Assembly: GCA_914767715.1 (NCBI GenBank)
Contig: OU612075.1
Location: 930,001 to 994,000 of the forward strand
DNA: 64,000 nt
Source: Membranipora membranacea
Lineage: Eukaryota; Bryozoa; Gymnolaemata; Cheilostomatida; Membraniporidae
Direction of reading: 5' to 3'
Part shown: piece by piece, positions 26,379-39,538 of the stretch
Layout of the letters: every line of letters begins with the position of its first letter
Numbering within the stretch: position 1 is the first letter of the stretch
Position numbers and translations under genes: made by a program
Notes under the pieces: generated by a model
The model's database searches: none
The model's input: the letters and a program-made list of their open reading frames with translations, nothing else
Told to the model about the DNA's origin: nothing

Positions 26379-29300
26379 CATGCGAAAACGGGAAACGATC
26401 TAGTTATACCATTGGATTGCACCAAAACTTGCACTCTGCTGGAATGATAATTGAAGATTTATCATGAAATTTTGTGGCAAGGAAATGTCAGTCAAGTCAT
26501 TCAGGTAGAGTCAACCCCACAAAGACCTCCAATGTTCATTTTGATGTACGACCTATTGTCTTAATTTCATCACACCATTCTCTTCAGCCATTGTTAAAAA
26601 CCTCCATCCCTAAATCGAGAGGTGTGAGCAGCCATAAGTCATATCAGACTTCCATCCAGCTGATAGAATTAAAGAAAGCTTTGACCAGTCACGCAAAATT
26701 GCAGGAAATGAGCTTTTATATCATCTTATTATTAGAATATTAGACACAGGGAGCATCAATACGACCATTTGTCAAATTAGTTGTTCTCTCTTATGCCATC
26801 ATGCAGTAAATCACCTTATCAATTTGAAAGTCGACTGGAATTAATCAAATAATCCTATAGATGATCGATTGGTGATTGATTTACAAAGATTTATGGTTGC
26901 AAAAAACGTCATAGGTGAATATTTGGCTATGATCGTGTCCTGTCTCCTGTTGACCAGTCCCGTATAGCTAAACTATTTTCAGAAGCAAAAATGTCTACAG
27001 ATGTCATTGTTTGCTCAAAATATGCGAGAAGGCCGAAAACCATTACGTGAAATAACATTCTTTAGCTGTCTTACTGGTCTCTCCCCTGTTATTATCGGAT
27101 GATGATAGGGTTTGAAACTGCTAGTGAACTTTTCTTTAGAACAAAGCTTTGCAAACGCTCAGTAAAATCATCAATGGATTTCACACAGCTACAGGATGTA
27201 GTGTGGCGATTAAGTGACAATCTGTCACCATCAGGCAATGGTATGAATACCGCTCTACACAACAAGCAATACACACTACACTATGTGTATAGAATAGGCA
27301 AATCTATTAACATCACCATCCGCCTGGGTGTTAGCTAGGTCTGCCGGAGGATTTCTTGTGGGGTCTTTGGTTTGTAACACGTAAAAATAGTGGTAATATT
27401 CCTTACAATGCCCCCAGCAATTTGAATCTAAGTTCTTGAGAAATAGGTTTCGCCATGGAAACGCTTGAAATAGTTTGGTAAGATAGGTTTGGAAATCAGG
27501 TGAAATTATCAGCATTCCGATGACGCCAGCAGCTAATACACTTTAAATATAACACGAGATAGCTGATGGGAACCTATGGGGTTGGTGCGCAGTCTGTAGG
27601 TGGGTTCAATGGCATCTGTCTAGCTCTAAAGTATAGCCATACGTCTGAGGCAGAGACTATCTTATCAGAAAAGGTATTTTGTTACACCTAGATCTCATTA
27701 CAGCTCAGGCATTATCAATATCAACAATTATGTATAACACTTCAGTAACGTCTAGGCATGGCCTATCTGTGGTACAACATTCCCATAAAGCAGGTATATA
27801 AATAACACTATGATATCACTGTGTAGCAAGGTGAGCTTGAGTCAAGGCAATGCAACTTTGTCTAAACAACCAAATACTATTAATCAAAACTGTTGGCAAG
27901 TATCATCAAATTTGTTTAGCACATAGCAAGTTTTGTCCGGTTCGGTTCATTGTAATATAGAAGAAATATGCCCAGTAACGACGATCATACTCATAATACA
28001 ACTCCAATAGTGGTCCCCGCGGCTTGGCCCCCGGTAGATATATGTTACAAATAGTAACTTTGTGGTCAGCCCCAAAAACTTAACAATCATCACAAACATT
28101 GAGCTGCTAATTGAAGATCATTGACAGCACATTATAAACATAAGACAACGCCTGTTTGTATACATTTGCCAGTACAAAGCACTCTTTTTTACAGGTAAAC
28201 AATTTGACTAGCTTTTTACACAGCCGTAAGACAATAGGGTTATTCATCATCTTCTTAACTACTACACAACACGAGTTTGAGGAGTAAGACCTAAAACTAT
28301 GACATTGATCACGAGCCAGTCACAATACTGTCGTCTAATTGAGCCAGACGCCTTTCTTCTTCTTTCTTGTCGCGTTTAGGTGTTTTATAATAATACTACA
28401 TTAATGAGCCTTGGCGTGTATAGAGGCATCAATGATAAGGATTGGCGTAGGAGTTATACGTTGGTACCTGTTTTTGTATGGCCAAACAAATTCCTGCCAA
28501 ATTGATTTGACGCAGGAATTCTTCATGCTCAGGAAATCTTCCAAAATGTAGATTGATCATGTCTCACCAATAGTCTACGTGACAACAGAATTAGTCAATG
28601 CATCATATGTCAGAATTCCTGTGGTCCCCTGGTGACAAGTTTCATTCTCCAAGTCTTCCCCTTCTGGCGCAAGTACTTACTAGTCATGTTTTACGAGACT
28701 GACTTTGAGCGTCACTCTACTTATGAACCAGGACCTATTAGGTTTCTATTGCTAATTTTAACCTCAAAACATTAAATTAAGTGACTTGTAAGAGTTAGTT
28801 TACTGTGCTTCAAATGTTCTTTTATCTTGCGGAAAGTTCTTACGATTTTCTGAGAATTCAGTTTCTTACATCATATCATGCTTACGTGTCACAAGGCTCA
28901 AACTTGATGAGTGATCAAAAGTATTGTCTTAAAATTGGTTGCGTGCTTGCTGAAAAGGTAAGGAGTTGTGCTTCCACAAATTCCATGAATGGATTCTTCT
29001 TAGCAAACCGACACGCATAGCTCTGCTAGGAAACTAAATAATCCTAAATAATATATTCTACAGTGAGTGAACCATTACATGACACATTCCTTGGAGATGA
29101 TCAAAGTTATCAAGTCATGAACTGAGTCGTAGGGAAACACCATGCGGAAAAATTTATAAAATAATTATAAATAAAAATGTGGAAGGCACGGAATGACATG
29201 ACACGATAAGATAATTGTATGTATTGTAATTCTTTACCTCAATGTCAAAATTATACAAATCCTGGTATTTGAGGAAGAGTCAAAATTGGAGTATACATTC

Positions 29301-30842
29301 AATGAGATGATGAATTAATTTTTCACGTGGCATCAGTTTGATTATCCCCAATTTCTGACAGACAGTTTAATGCCAAAAAGTACCTAAATAGGACATAAAC
29401 ATTAATAGGCAATGCATATTGTATTTAGTTAGTTTCAATTACTCAATATCCTATAGAACCAAAGAAGATTTAGACAGTTTCCGACTGTCTTGCCAACTTG
29501 ACGTCTTACTGCCTTTATTAAGCATGATCAGCTAGATTGTGAAACCCGCCGCAAATAGTCACTTCCACAATTATATGCTTTGTTGCGTCACTTTTGCTAC
29601 AATTCTGGAAAGTTTCAATTTAACTTACTGATAAACTAAAAGTCTGTATTTTTGTTGCCCTAGTTCCTATGACAATAGCGCCAGGGCTCCTCTGACTGAG
29701 TCCACTACTGATATCACCGATACTTTTTACGATCACAGGCTAAGAATCACCCCCACAGCTACCCTGGATTGAATGAATGTAAACTTTTTGAGAAGAAAAC
29801 ATTCAGCAATCAGCCTGATGCTTGTAATTACTAAGTCAGCATGACACCGTGTAAATATTTCAATTAAGTCAGCAAGAAAAACAAGCCTTTCGGTGTGTAG
29901 CGCTGCACAATAATACATTTCACTAAACTGCAGGAGCGATGCGTTTACAGAGAGGCCTTGTTAGAGTATAAGTTGGCGTCTTACAAACTGAATGAAGCTA
30001 ACTGGGTATTCGTGCAAAGTTATCGAAAGGTTGATTTTTTATGAATCATAGAACATGGAAAATTTGCTGAAATACATCAAGCACTGAGGGAGGCTTATGA
30101 CTGAACCATACTTGTTGGATTAGACTTGCAGTAAATTTATCCAAAAAAACTGTTAAACCAACGTCCAGCATAACACAGTGTGGGAGAGAGGTTATCCAAA
30201 TGAAAGCGAGGCACAGGATGATATAAAGTACTGCATATTACCAGCAGCCAACAGCCGGCAAACTGATAACTTTATTTCACTTGAAGATCTACTTCATTTG
30301 ACAATGCCGCGCTTCATGCCGAGTGCATACTTGATGGTTAACGCTTTACCTATGTAATTAACTTGACTTCTTTTGTAAAAAAAGCTAATTAGCCCAAATG
30401 TTAATTAACATTAGACATAATTAGCAAACTTTTGACAAAGAATTAATTTACTTTTATTCAAATAATAATTACTCTACACACTGACTCTTTTCTCGTTGTA
30501 GATTTCTTGATGAGCGAACGATCCGAACATTGGATATAATTTTCTACCCCATTAAGCAAGATTCTAATTACGAATTTTGAGACAAAAGTCCCAATTACGG
30601 CGGCTTTTAAGAAAAAGTCTAAAAATATTATCGTCCTTAACGGCTCAATTAGACGGGTGCATCATTCGCATTATTAAACAAATCGGATGACAAAGCCATC
30701 AATTAATACTTATTGGATATTCACAATAAACAATTAGCTCAATCTCGGTGTAAAAACAAGAAAACAAGCGCTGTCTATTGTCTTTCTTCTACTCATCCCA
30801 TTCATCGAATTGATACAAAGATTCTATACGGCATCGGCAGCC

Positions 30843-30850
30843 TATAAAAA
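30843..30850 (+). promoter_or_regulatory. TATA box of the FGF gene
   Basis: TATAAAAA, preceded by a C/G-flanked context and followed about 25 bases downstream by TCTTCACCAC, a plausible initiator. This would put the start near 30870 and give a 5' UTR of about 180 bases before the ATG at 31052. Confidence 0.5.
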
Positions 30851-31051
30851 CACCGGCAGCATTTTCTTCACCACTATAATCTTTCAACAGTCACTTATTA
30901 CACAACCCATAGAGCTGATAGCAACAGAGACAAACAGGCAACAGACTGGCAGCGATTAACGTAACGTCGTTTTTCTCTCAGCAGCACGATCGTCGTCGAG
31001 GCCAGCAGAGTTCTGCCGGCCCGGCTTCACTGTGCCTTCTGTAGACTCTTT

Positions 31052-34000
31052 ATGGCGACAGCTGTAGTATTAATTGGAGCTGCACCCCTACTTACATACG
31101 CCGCTCCACTATCGGCCCTAACGACTACATCTCCCTTAGCACCACCCATCATTCCGACCCTGGGAGGATTAGCAGACAATCTCATCAACAACAAACAACA
31201 CCTAGCCACCTCACCACCATTGACTTTACAGCGTCAGGAACACCAGCTTCAGTCATTACTTAAGAAGCGAAGTCCAGATCAAATAAAATATATGAACTCT
31301 AGGACTGGATTTACCTTACACATCTGGCCAAACGGCACTGTAAACGGCGTGGAGACAACATCAAACAGCTCAACGAGTAAATACGGTAAGTTTGTATTCT
31401 TATGGCACTGGTATCTCCGGTATGTTAGTCTCGCACCATAAGCTTTTATTAGAATTATTATACTGTAATCTTTGGTATGTTACTCTTCATCCATGAGCTT
31501 TTATCCAACGCGACAAAACAAACCTAATATCTCCAGAGGATATTTCCTAGCATATCTGACTGTTGAGCATCTTTCGAGATTGGAATGTGTGCGTAAACAA
31601 TAGATTTGTGTGCATGCAATATTTATAGAAGTTGATATAAAATGTTGCTAAAACACTCAAGAACTTCTCCTAACAGCATTTTACACATATTTCCTAGTTT
31701 TTGAGCAAACAAATTGGGACCTCCTGCAATACGCGTCTTGTAAGATCAGCTAAATATTGACTGCTTTGATCGGAGTGGTTATTGACCTCTCAGCAACCAC
31801 ATGGGGAGAAATTTCAGTGTTGATGTTACATATTTCTCTAAAAATTTCCAAACAAAATTTTGAATTCAAGACTACATTTTGATACTAGTTTCAAGGTCAC
31901 TTAGCCTGCCCACCAATGACTCTATCTGAGCACACTTGACTGGAGGTGTCAAGCCAGCGATCTGTTGACATGCACCAGCAGGTGCCATACAACTCGTGAC
32001 TCTGTCAGCCATTTTTTGATGTCAAGCTTGAAGGTAGAGATTATGCAAATCCTCAGTCTCAAGACGTGTTTGAGTGCTCTACAAGTTGCTGAGAAAATGG
32101 AAAATCAAACAGAAAGTCTAAATCATTCTCATCATGAGCAAATTCTGAGCTTGAGAACTTATCATGTCATTCTAACGTCAGAGCACAGTTTGAATCATGT
32201 ATGGGAATGTTCCTTTGTTACAACTATCTTAATATGTAAAACGCGAAGACAACTCCCGTTTTTGATCATTTTAATAATTTTGATATAATGGTGTTTTGAC
32301 TCCAAATAGTCAAAACTTGTCTGCCAGTAGCTCCAATAGAGGTTTGGAAGTAAAATGATCCAAAATGAGTTTGAAAGACATTTGAATAATCGTGTTATCC
32401 AGACAAGATATGACAAGGACTGTGGTGAACTGAAATTGTTAACCTAACCATTTTGCTAGAATGTGGTTGAAACTTAAAACTGTGGGGAAAGTGCATCAAA
32501 TTTATGCATAGTTACCATCAGGATGTCAGAGAAGCATTGTCTCTCCGTACCTCAGTGTCAGAGACTTGGTGAAAGGACATTATCAGGGCAACAGCCTGCT
32601 TACAGTTTATATGGCGCGCCCTCTATATAATGTCTACGTCTGTGACCTATGAAAAGACCTCATGTTTTACACTCAGAAACAAAATGATTTATTATATCTT
32701 ATCAACAGTTGATAAATTGATGGAGAATTATTAATAATATATCAAATTGTTACGTAACTACCGTTTCCTAAATAATGTAAAATTAATAATCACAACGCAT
32801 AATTTTGTGACAAAAACTACCCATCAATCATGAAAACAGAAAGCACTTGAAAGGTCATGTCATTTTGAGACCATCATTTCTACCTAACCACTGTTACTTG
32901 ATAAATTTTATAGAGAGGTTTCAGGGCCCTGCAAACAACAATGGGCACAGTATTTTGTTATTATCATAGTGATTTTGATGTAAAAATGGGCCGTGGCTCA
33001 TCATCGATAATATGTGCTGTTCTTGTGCAGTGATTTCATAAATCACTGAACAATCGTCAAACAATCACTTCAAAACATATCAGTCCACAACAGTGGAACA
33101 GGCACAAAAACCTCCAAGTTATGTTTTATTGATCAGCAGTTAATTATTGTAATTATTATAATCATGATCATCATTGTATTATATATGACAATCAGTTGTC
33201 TAATCGTCACTAATGAGGCAGTACCAAAGAAATGGCACAATTTTTAATTATCATTCCATAATAAGACAATTGTACGGCTAATTTAGCTCTGATTTTCTGC
33301 TTTGTCAGGCTAGTGTAGTTTAATTAACAATGCAGGCTAATTAGTGATCAAATGTTAATTGCCACTCTTCAAACCTATGGAAATAAGCCATTACGTAAGA
33401 TATATTATTTACGTATGTTTTAGCAAACAAGTATTGGTTGCGCAGCAAGTGAACCAAAACGTCTGCATAAAAACAATCGTAACGCAGACTTCAATTCATC
33501 AATTTGTCGCGTTACGCGAAAGTGAAAATTTTCCATTGATCAAGTACCTGGCCGTCATGAAGATGAAAGATACCTATCTCAAATATCAAATATCCGGTTT
33601 AATCGCTCGCCGCCAATTTTATATAATTGACAGCATATTCAATAGCTTTGCCGCTTCTTTGCCGCTTCAGTTTAATAACACTACTGATCAATCGATTGGT
33701 TATTTATATTTGCTGATTGATTCCATAATTATGATGTAATTTTAATAAAAAGTCATCAGTTAGACAAGTTAATTAGTGTATGTTATTAATTGTGTGTTTA
33801 TAATTGTAAGTTAATAAGTGTAAGTTGATAATTGTAACTTAATAAGTTTGTGTTTTTGTTTGTGTTTACAGCCATGTTGGAGTTTATAACTACGATGGTT
33901 ACGTGGATGTCGAGTATATACAGGACAACTCCTCGAAGTAAACGAGACAATCCTCGAGTTGAGATTAGAGGCGTGGAGAGCCGTATGTGGCTATGTATGA

Positions 34001-37000
34001 ATCACACAGGTCAACTTTACGGAAGTGTAAGTACCCATGCAACGACTCCAACTCCCATAATGCAATTTTCAAGTTTAGCGCTCCCACAATGCACTTGAAA
34101 ACTGTAAAAACACCCTAGACCTGACACGAGTTGAAATGCAGCGTCTGCTCAGAGGTTTCTACGGGTGTTTGGTCGTGTAACTGATTTGTTATGCGTTGCT
34201 TCCAATGAAATCTTTAAGAAAATTGCATCACGGGTCAATCTCAGTGGGAATCTATTTTTATTAAAATCCATGTATAAAGTAACTCAATGTTAACCATGTC
34301 TGCTGTCAAGATCACAGTCTGTGCTAGACAGTAAGTCGGTCAACCAAATGCCAAACTCAACAAAAACGTTAGTTTGAGTGAAGCCAAAATTGTAAGCTCT
34401 AGAGAGTTGAGAGTCTGGTAAAGCCTGGAGAACCGCTTGTCTCCAGAAGCACTCAAGATTGGTAAAAAAATAAACACTAAATTCCTGTTCCAGGCATGAA
34501 GCATGAAAAGTGCTTGAAATATGTTTGATCTCTCTATCAACAAGATCTCAATTCTCACCTTGCCTCATTTCAAAACTACACAGGCCATTAGTGATGTAAC
34601 TCAATCTTAGTTCAGTTATTCGTGGTCAGGTCAGATGATTACATATCGCTGCTACTTAAGAATAGGAAACAAGATGGAAAGCTCCCATGTGAAATTTGTA
34701 ATTTCCTTGTTATATCTGGGACCCGAAATTTACATGGGCAAATCAAGAACTTACTGTATAAACACAAATTGATTCACAACTTATAGAACAATACTACAAG
34801 CAGCAAGATACTGGGCACCACCTACACATGATGTCGCAAACTCTCATTGAATTGCTGTAGATGAAAACTGGTGCCAAACAGTCTTCTAAGTAGATGGAAT
34901 TAATTTTACAACCGTCATTGAATCATTGTGGGGTTAACGAAACCGTAAAACTATTGTGAAAAGCCCATTATTTCACACATTTTCACATAATCTTACATGA
35001 CAGTGAGAGATTGTGTCTTCTGGTCGGCGTCCAACACATTTCAAAGCTGTCAGCGACTTATATACAATACGAGGGGTCGATCATAAACAAGCCACCTCTG
35101 TTCTAACAAGCTATACCTGCAGACACAAATCATAAAATAGCCTGCCAACAATTAGAATCGCAATCAAATTTAAATAAATCATAACAGCAAACAATTGATG
35201 AATAATTTAGTCAATTTACCAAAACACATCGTATTTTTAGCTGAGGGAAGACAGAAATCTCAATTTTTAACCACCACCAAATTTGTAAGGGTGCCATTGA
35301 CCCTGAGATTGAATATTGTCCAAATCATGTTATCAAAAATAGTTTTGCTGGCCATAACATCCGTTTAGTTTCCTGTCCCCCAGAAAGTCAAGTGAAGTTG
35401 AGGATTTCGCTCGCTTGTGGGGGTCATCGTTTTAAACGCTGACGTAGTAGAGCGGTCACTCAAAACAGTCAACTGATTAAAACTGGCAGAAGCTGGCCTA
35501 CTAGACACAAATTAACATCCTCAACTCTCTCAAAATGAGACAATTACCGTGTTAAACTCCCTCATAACTCCGACTCAAAACATGCTAATTTGGGATTAAA
35601 TTCCTCGATCACTTTTATAATCTTGTCCAATATCTTCCTAGGGCTCACGACATATCAGATAAACACCTAATATCCGTGTCTATCAGTCACTGCGGCTTAT
35701 CCATACCTCATTAGTATGCAGGTGGTTCAGCTGCTGCTGCTGCAGATCAAGGCAATCATTGGCAGCATCGTTAGGTTTTCAGCTAGTCGCTGCGAGCAGC
35801 ATTTCAGCAAGGGCAAAGAGTACAGCCAGTAGACCAGACAGATCTGGGTAATTGTTGACTAAATAACAAGACATTAGTATGTCAAACAAGACAAACTGAC
35901 ATTTTGATAAAAAATCCCTCAAGACCCAAAACCAACTTAACACAAAGTCACGAGCCAGTTAAGGCAATCATTACTATATCCATAACCATCTCAAAGCATT
36001 ACTGTCAGTTCTAGTTTACATCAAAACCTGACGACTTGGTCTTCAGTCTCAATATCTTATAACAATATCAGTAAGAACACGAAAGTTTGGTGAGAAACAA
36101 ACTGCAAAATGATAAAATCATCATTGTAAACACTGGTAAACAACATGGCCAGGATTTAATTAGGAAAAGTTACAAATGACATCATTTGGAAGCTGAATCA
36201 AATTGTTAGAAAGGAAAGAAGTTCAGAACTGTCAAAATTGTGAGTCACTGCAGCGAGAGTATGTAATTAAGCAGAGTATGATAAGTAAACACGATAACAA
36301 GATTAGTAGGTAAGGAATTCATCTCACATTACGCTGCCAGACAAATTAGGAGTTCAATATACATTACTAAGAGTATCATTCATACATAGCTCTTTACCGC
36401 AAGACCACATTAGGTGCGTCTGCTACGAGTGTGAATGAATTTTATACAATAGGTTTTTCCGTTTAAATTGATGGCATCTTTGTAGCATGTTGACTTATCT
36501 TCTCCTGTTATTTTTCGTTACAGATGCATAAGACGAGTGAATGTGAGTTTTATGAGGAGGTAGATAGGCAGGCGGGATCCTGGAATACATATTACAGTGT
36601 GCAGCACCCTAACAACACAGAAAAATCAGTCAAATGGTATATAGCTTTAAACAAACGTGGAAGACCGCGTTCAGCAATGACAACTAAGCATCGATCATCT
36701 AGATTCATGACTCAGGGCATCCATGCTCAAGGTGGGAGCATAGTCCCTCCTATTGACGTTGTACCAGCACACAAACGAAAAGGAGGCAAGAAAAGATATA
36801 CTCGCCCTGATAGCGCTGGCAATGGTAAGTCTGAACCGATCAGACTACGCCAAGGCGAAGACAAACAAAAAAGAGACCAACTGTCTAATATTCTAGACTC
36901 AATAGAAACGATGCTATCCAAGGCATCACCCAAATCTGGGGGATCTGAAAACGTAGACTTCCGAGAATCAATGCTCATTGATTTAGGAGATTCAAATCCA

Positions 37001-37090
37001 TTTGAATTATTTGACGATAATCCTATTAGACACAAATCATCCAAATCAAAAAGGCGGAAATCATCGCGATATAGAAGGATACAACGATAG
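31052..37090 (+). CDS. FGF9/16/20-like: Fibroblast growth factor, FGF9/16/20 subfamily
   Basis: Secreted beta-trefoil ligand for FGF receptors. Three coding exons, 31052-31385, 33872-34026 and 36524-37090, with phases 1 and 0 as in vertebrate FGF9, give 351 residues. Residues 1 to about 18 look like a signal peptide (VVLIGAAPLLTYA). The core starts near residue 81: RTGFTLHIWPNGTVNG resembles FGF9 RTGFHLEIFPNGTIQG. Exon 2 has MLEFI, then IRGVES..WLCMNHTGQLYGS. Exon 3 has CEFYEEVDRQAGSWNTYYS and WYIALNKRGRPR. N-glycosylation sequons include NGT and NSS. Two oddities: exon 2 is 155 bases instead of the usual 104, adding 17 residues (about 122-138) with an RSKR motif, and a tail of about 117 residues after the core ends very basic (KSKRRKSSRYRRIQR). 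It is divergent from the MICU3-like gene, as in vertebrates. The subfamily call rests on these motifs and on that linkage. Confidence 0.93.
31386..33871. other. FGF intron 1
   Basis: Canonical GTAAGT donor and TTTGTGTTTACAG acceptor. No other gene seen. The last 120 bases are degenerate short repeats of TTAATAAGTGTAAGTTGATAA type just before the acceptor. Confidence 0.7.
34027..36523. other. FGF intron 2
   Basis: GTAAGT donor and TTTTTCGTTACAG acceptor. Nothing else recognised. Confidence 0.7.
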
Positions 37091-39538
37091 GAGGACGCTC
37101 CTTGATCCAGCCTAACTACTGGATAGCCTAGCAGACATAAATCTCAGGCTATCTAGTGCACTTCTAGACCTACACAATATACTATACCGCTGACCTACGT
37201 GTACAATCAAATTAGATTATTTTTTTCTATTTCATCTTAAAAATCTAAAAAGCTTTGTCCCCTGTGCTATGTACAAATCCCCCCAACCCTCCCCTCCCCC
37301 TCTTATCAGCCCTATCTCTCTTTTTCTGTTGTCATGTGCATACAAGTTTTTAGCCATTTAATTGGCTCTGCTCTGAAACTTTAATATCTTCCTAAAGTGT
37401 TCTATACTAGATTGTATAACGCTTAATTCTGATGGGCCCTGTCGCTTCACTTTGTGGTGTTTCACAACAATTTAAAGCGTGACACGGCACACTAAACATA
37501 CAAATTTCCAACCGTTCCAATGATCTTGTTTTCCATTTTTCTGACGCTGACAGAGAAACCCTCTCACCAAATATAAAGATCCCAAATCAATATTTATTTT
37601 CTATTTATTTTGTTCAGTGTTGTAAGATTTTAAGGGGGATTTTGCATCATGTTTTTTATGGCAAATCATGATAACCGGTTATGTGAGCTTGGATATTGTA
37701 CAGATCGTTTTTTTTACTGTTGTCGCAATCCAACAATGCTGGTTGATGAATTTTGTCTGAGGAGAGTCTTTCAAACTCAATGGCAACATGCATTTACAAT
37801 AATAAAAAAATTCATGCACAAACAGGATTCGTTACTAGCAGACCTCACAGCTGAAATAGACCTTAGGTCAAAATATTAATTAACATTATTATTATAGAAA
37901 GATTTATGCCTGGTCAAAATTGAGATGAAACTTTTAATAGCCATTACCTCCCAACATAATGACCTGAAGATAAATTATTTAAATTTTTTTATGGCTTACC
38001 TATTGAAATGAATTGAATTTTGTTTAAAATTGCTGAAATGCTAATAACAGCTTGGCTATGGCCATCACAGGTATGACAAGTGTTCTTCTCTTCCTATCGT
38101 GTTCAAAGTAGGACTTTAGACCCATGACATTTATCAAAAGACAGCTCATAATTGAAAATTAATGCATAGTATTGTCACTAATATCTTATCCAATACTGTA
38201 ACTTGTATTTTTATAATTGAAATATTCAAAAACTTGAAGCAAAAAACCAATCAATGACCGCATAGGCTAGACCGGCTTGGGTAATGAATTTTATAGGTGG
38301 CACTTAATTTGCATCTTCATCTCCAGAATATGAAAGTCATCTACGTGGCGCTAAAATCCTACACTAACACACCATATTCTCCATGAATCTGGTTCATCGT
38401 TTTGGAGAAACCGGCGTCGGAAATTTTGTCGTCGGCATAATTTTTGACATTTTACAACAACGGCCACACTTCATTATGACAGAAATGAGAAACAAGGCAA
38501 TTTACGAGTGGATTTGGGTGCCGGTAGGAGAAGGCATGAGCCGGTCAGGTGCTTCGCTTGCAGTCAGATCATAACGTCTATGGATCAGACCTTCAGATAG
38601 GACAGCTGCACTTGTCATGTTGTTATCGATAGAGTGGCACATGCCCATACTTCACAACATAGATACGTTTATATTAATGTGTGAAATATCACACTGACAA
38701 TAGACCAGGATATGGTCGTTTGACTGATTAATCTTAGCATTGTATAGACATACTCAATATAACCAACTCGCTGGTGAGGCTGAAAGAGTGCTTTAGGGGA
38801 TGTAGAGATTGGGATAAATATATAGATTTAGGTCTTAGAACATTATGTCCATACATACATGCATCGTGACTGGTCAATCTATCAAGACAAAGCCTACCAA
38901 ACGAAAGGGAAGGGGGGGGGGGGTACAGTTCAACATTTTTCCGTTTCCTTGCAATAATAAAAATCCAGGTTGGGAGAAGAATTAAATTTAATATTATATG
39001 TTTATATTGATATAAAAGATATTTTGTAAACCTTGATAGATAGTAACAGAACCTATAAGGTAAAAAATCAGTCAAATTCTGATATGTTCATTAGATAAAT
39101 AAGACACATAATTAAGTACATGCTAACCTATAATAGATTGTGAGTAACCGTTGAAAATCAGAATTATAGGGTCAGATGGATTCCCGGTACAGATTTAACT
39201 GATCATTAGTTCCCTGTATGAATGAAAGACTTTCGGGATTTTTAGCGGCTGCGCTTTGATCGCATCGATTGAAAATTACCGCTCGATAAAAATTATATAA
39301 TCATACTAACAAGAAAACAAAAACACGTTTATGTCATCTCAGCTACCCATAACAAAAGGGGATTAATTAAAATAATTAGGCCACCTTATTAAGTTAATAA
39401 GCAAATTCCTCATCAAATGAGATCTCCATTGTTCCAATTCTTAACAATTTTTCGTTTCGGATTTGTCTGCTCTTTCTTAGTAGAGTTGTCTTCTTTTATT
39501 ACCTAGAGTTTAGCACACATGGTGGGGGACTGGGGGTG
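37091..39538. other. FGF 3' UTR and convergent intergenic region before NSDHL
   Basis: Between the FGF stop and the NSDHL stop (convergent genes). It begins with a likely FGF 3' UTR and contains several A+T-rich stretches and a 12-G run at 38912-38923. Frames of 60-113 codons show no family features. Confidence 0.6.

Larger units (their letters stand above)
21872..31051. other. Intergenic region between the divergent MICU3-like and FGF genes (about 9.2 kb)
   Basis: No gene recognised on either strand; frames are short, overlapping and without motifs. It should hold the promoters of both genes and possibly distal FGF enhancers. Visible items are the NRF1 motif at 21896, a (TACTA)n run at about 24298-24316, an AGGTCA-type triplet at 26357-26378, an A+T-rich homeodomain-site cluster at 30340-30735 and a TATA box at 30843. 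Confidence 0.6.

Noticed and set aside
37649-37879. 76-codon plus-strand frame downstream of FGF
   Set aside because: Lies in the likely FGF 3' UTR, with no motif and no upstream acceptor support.
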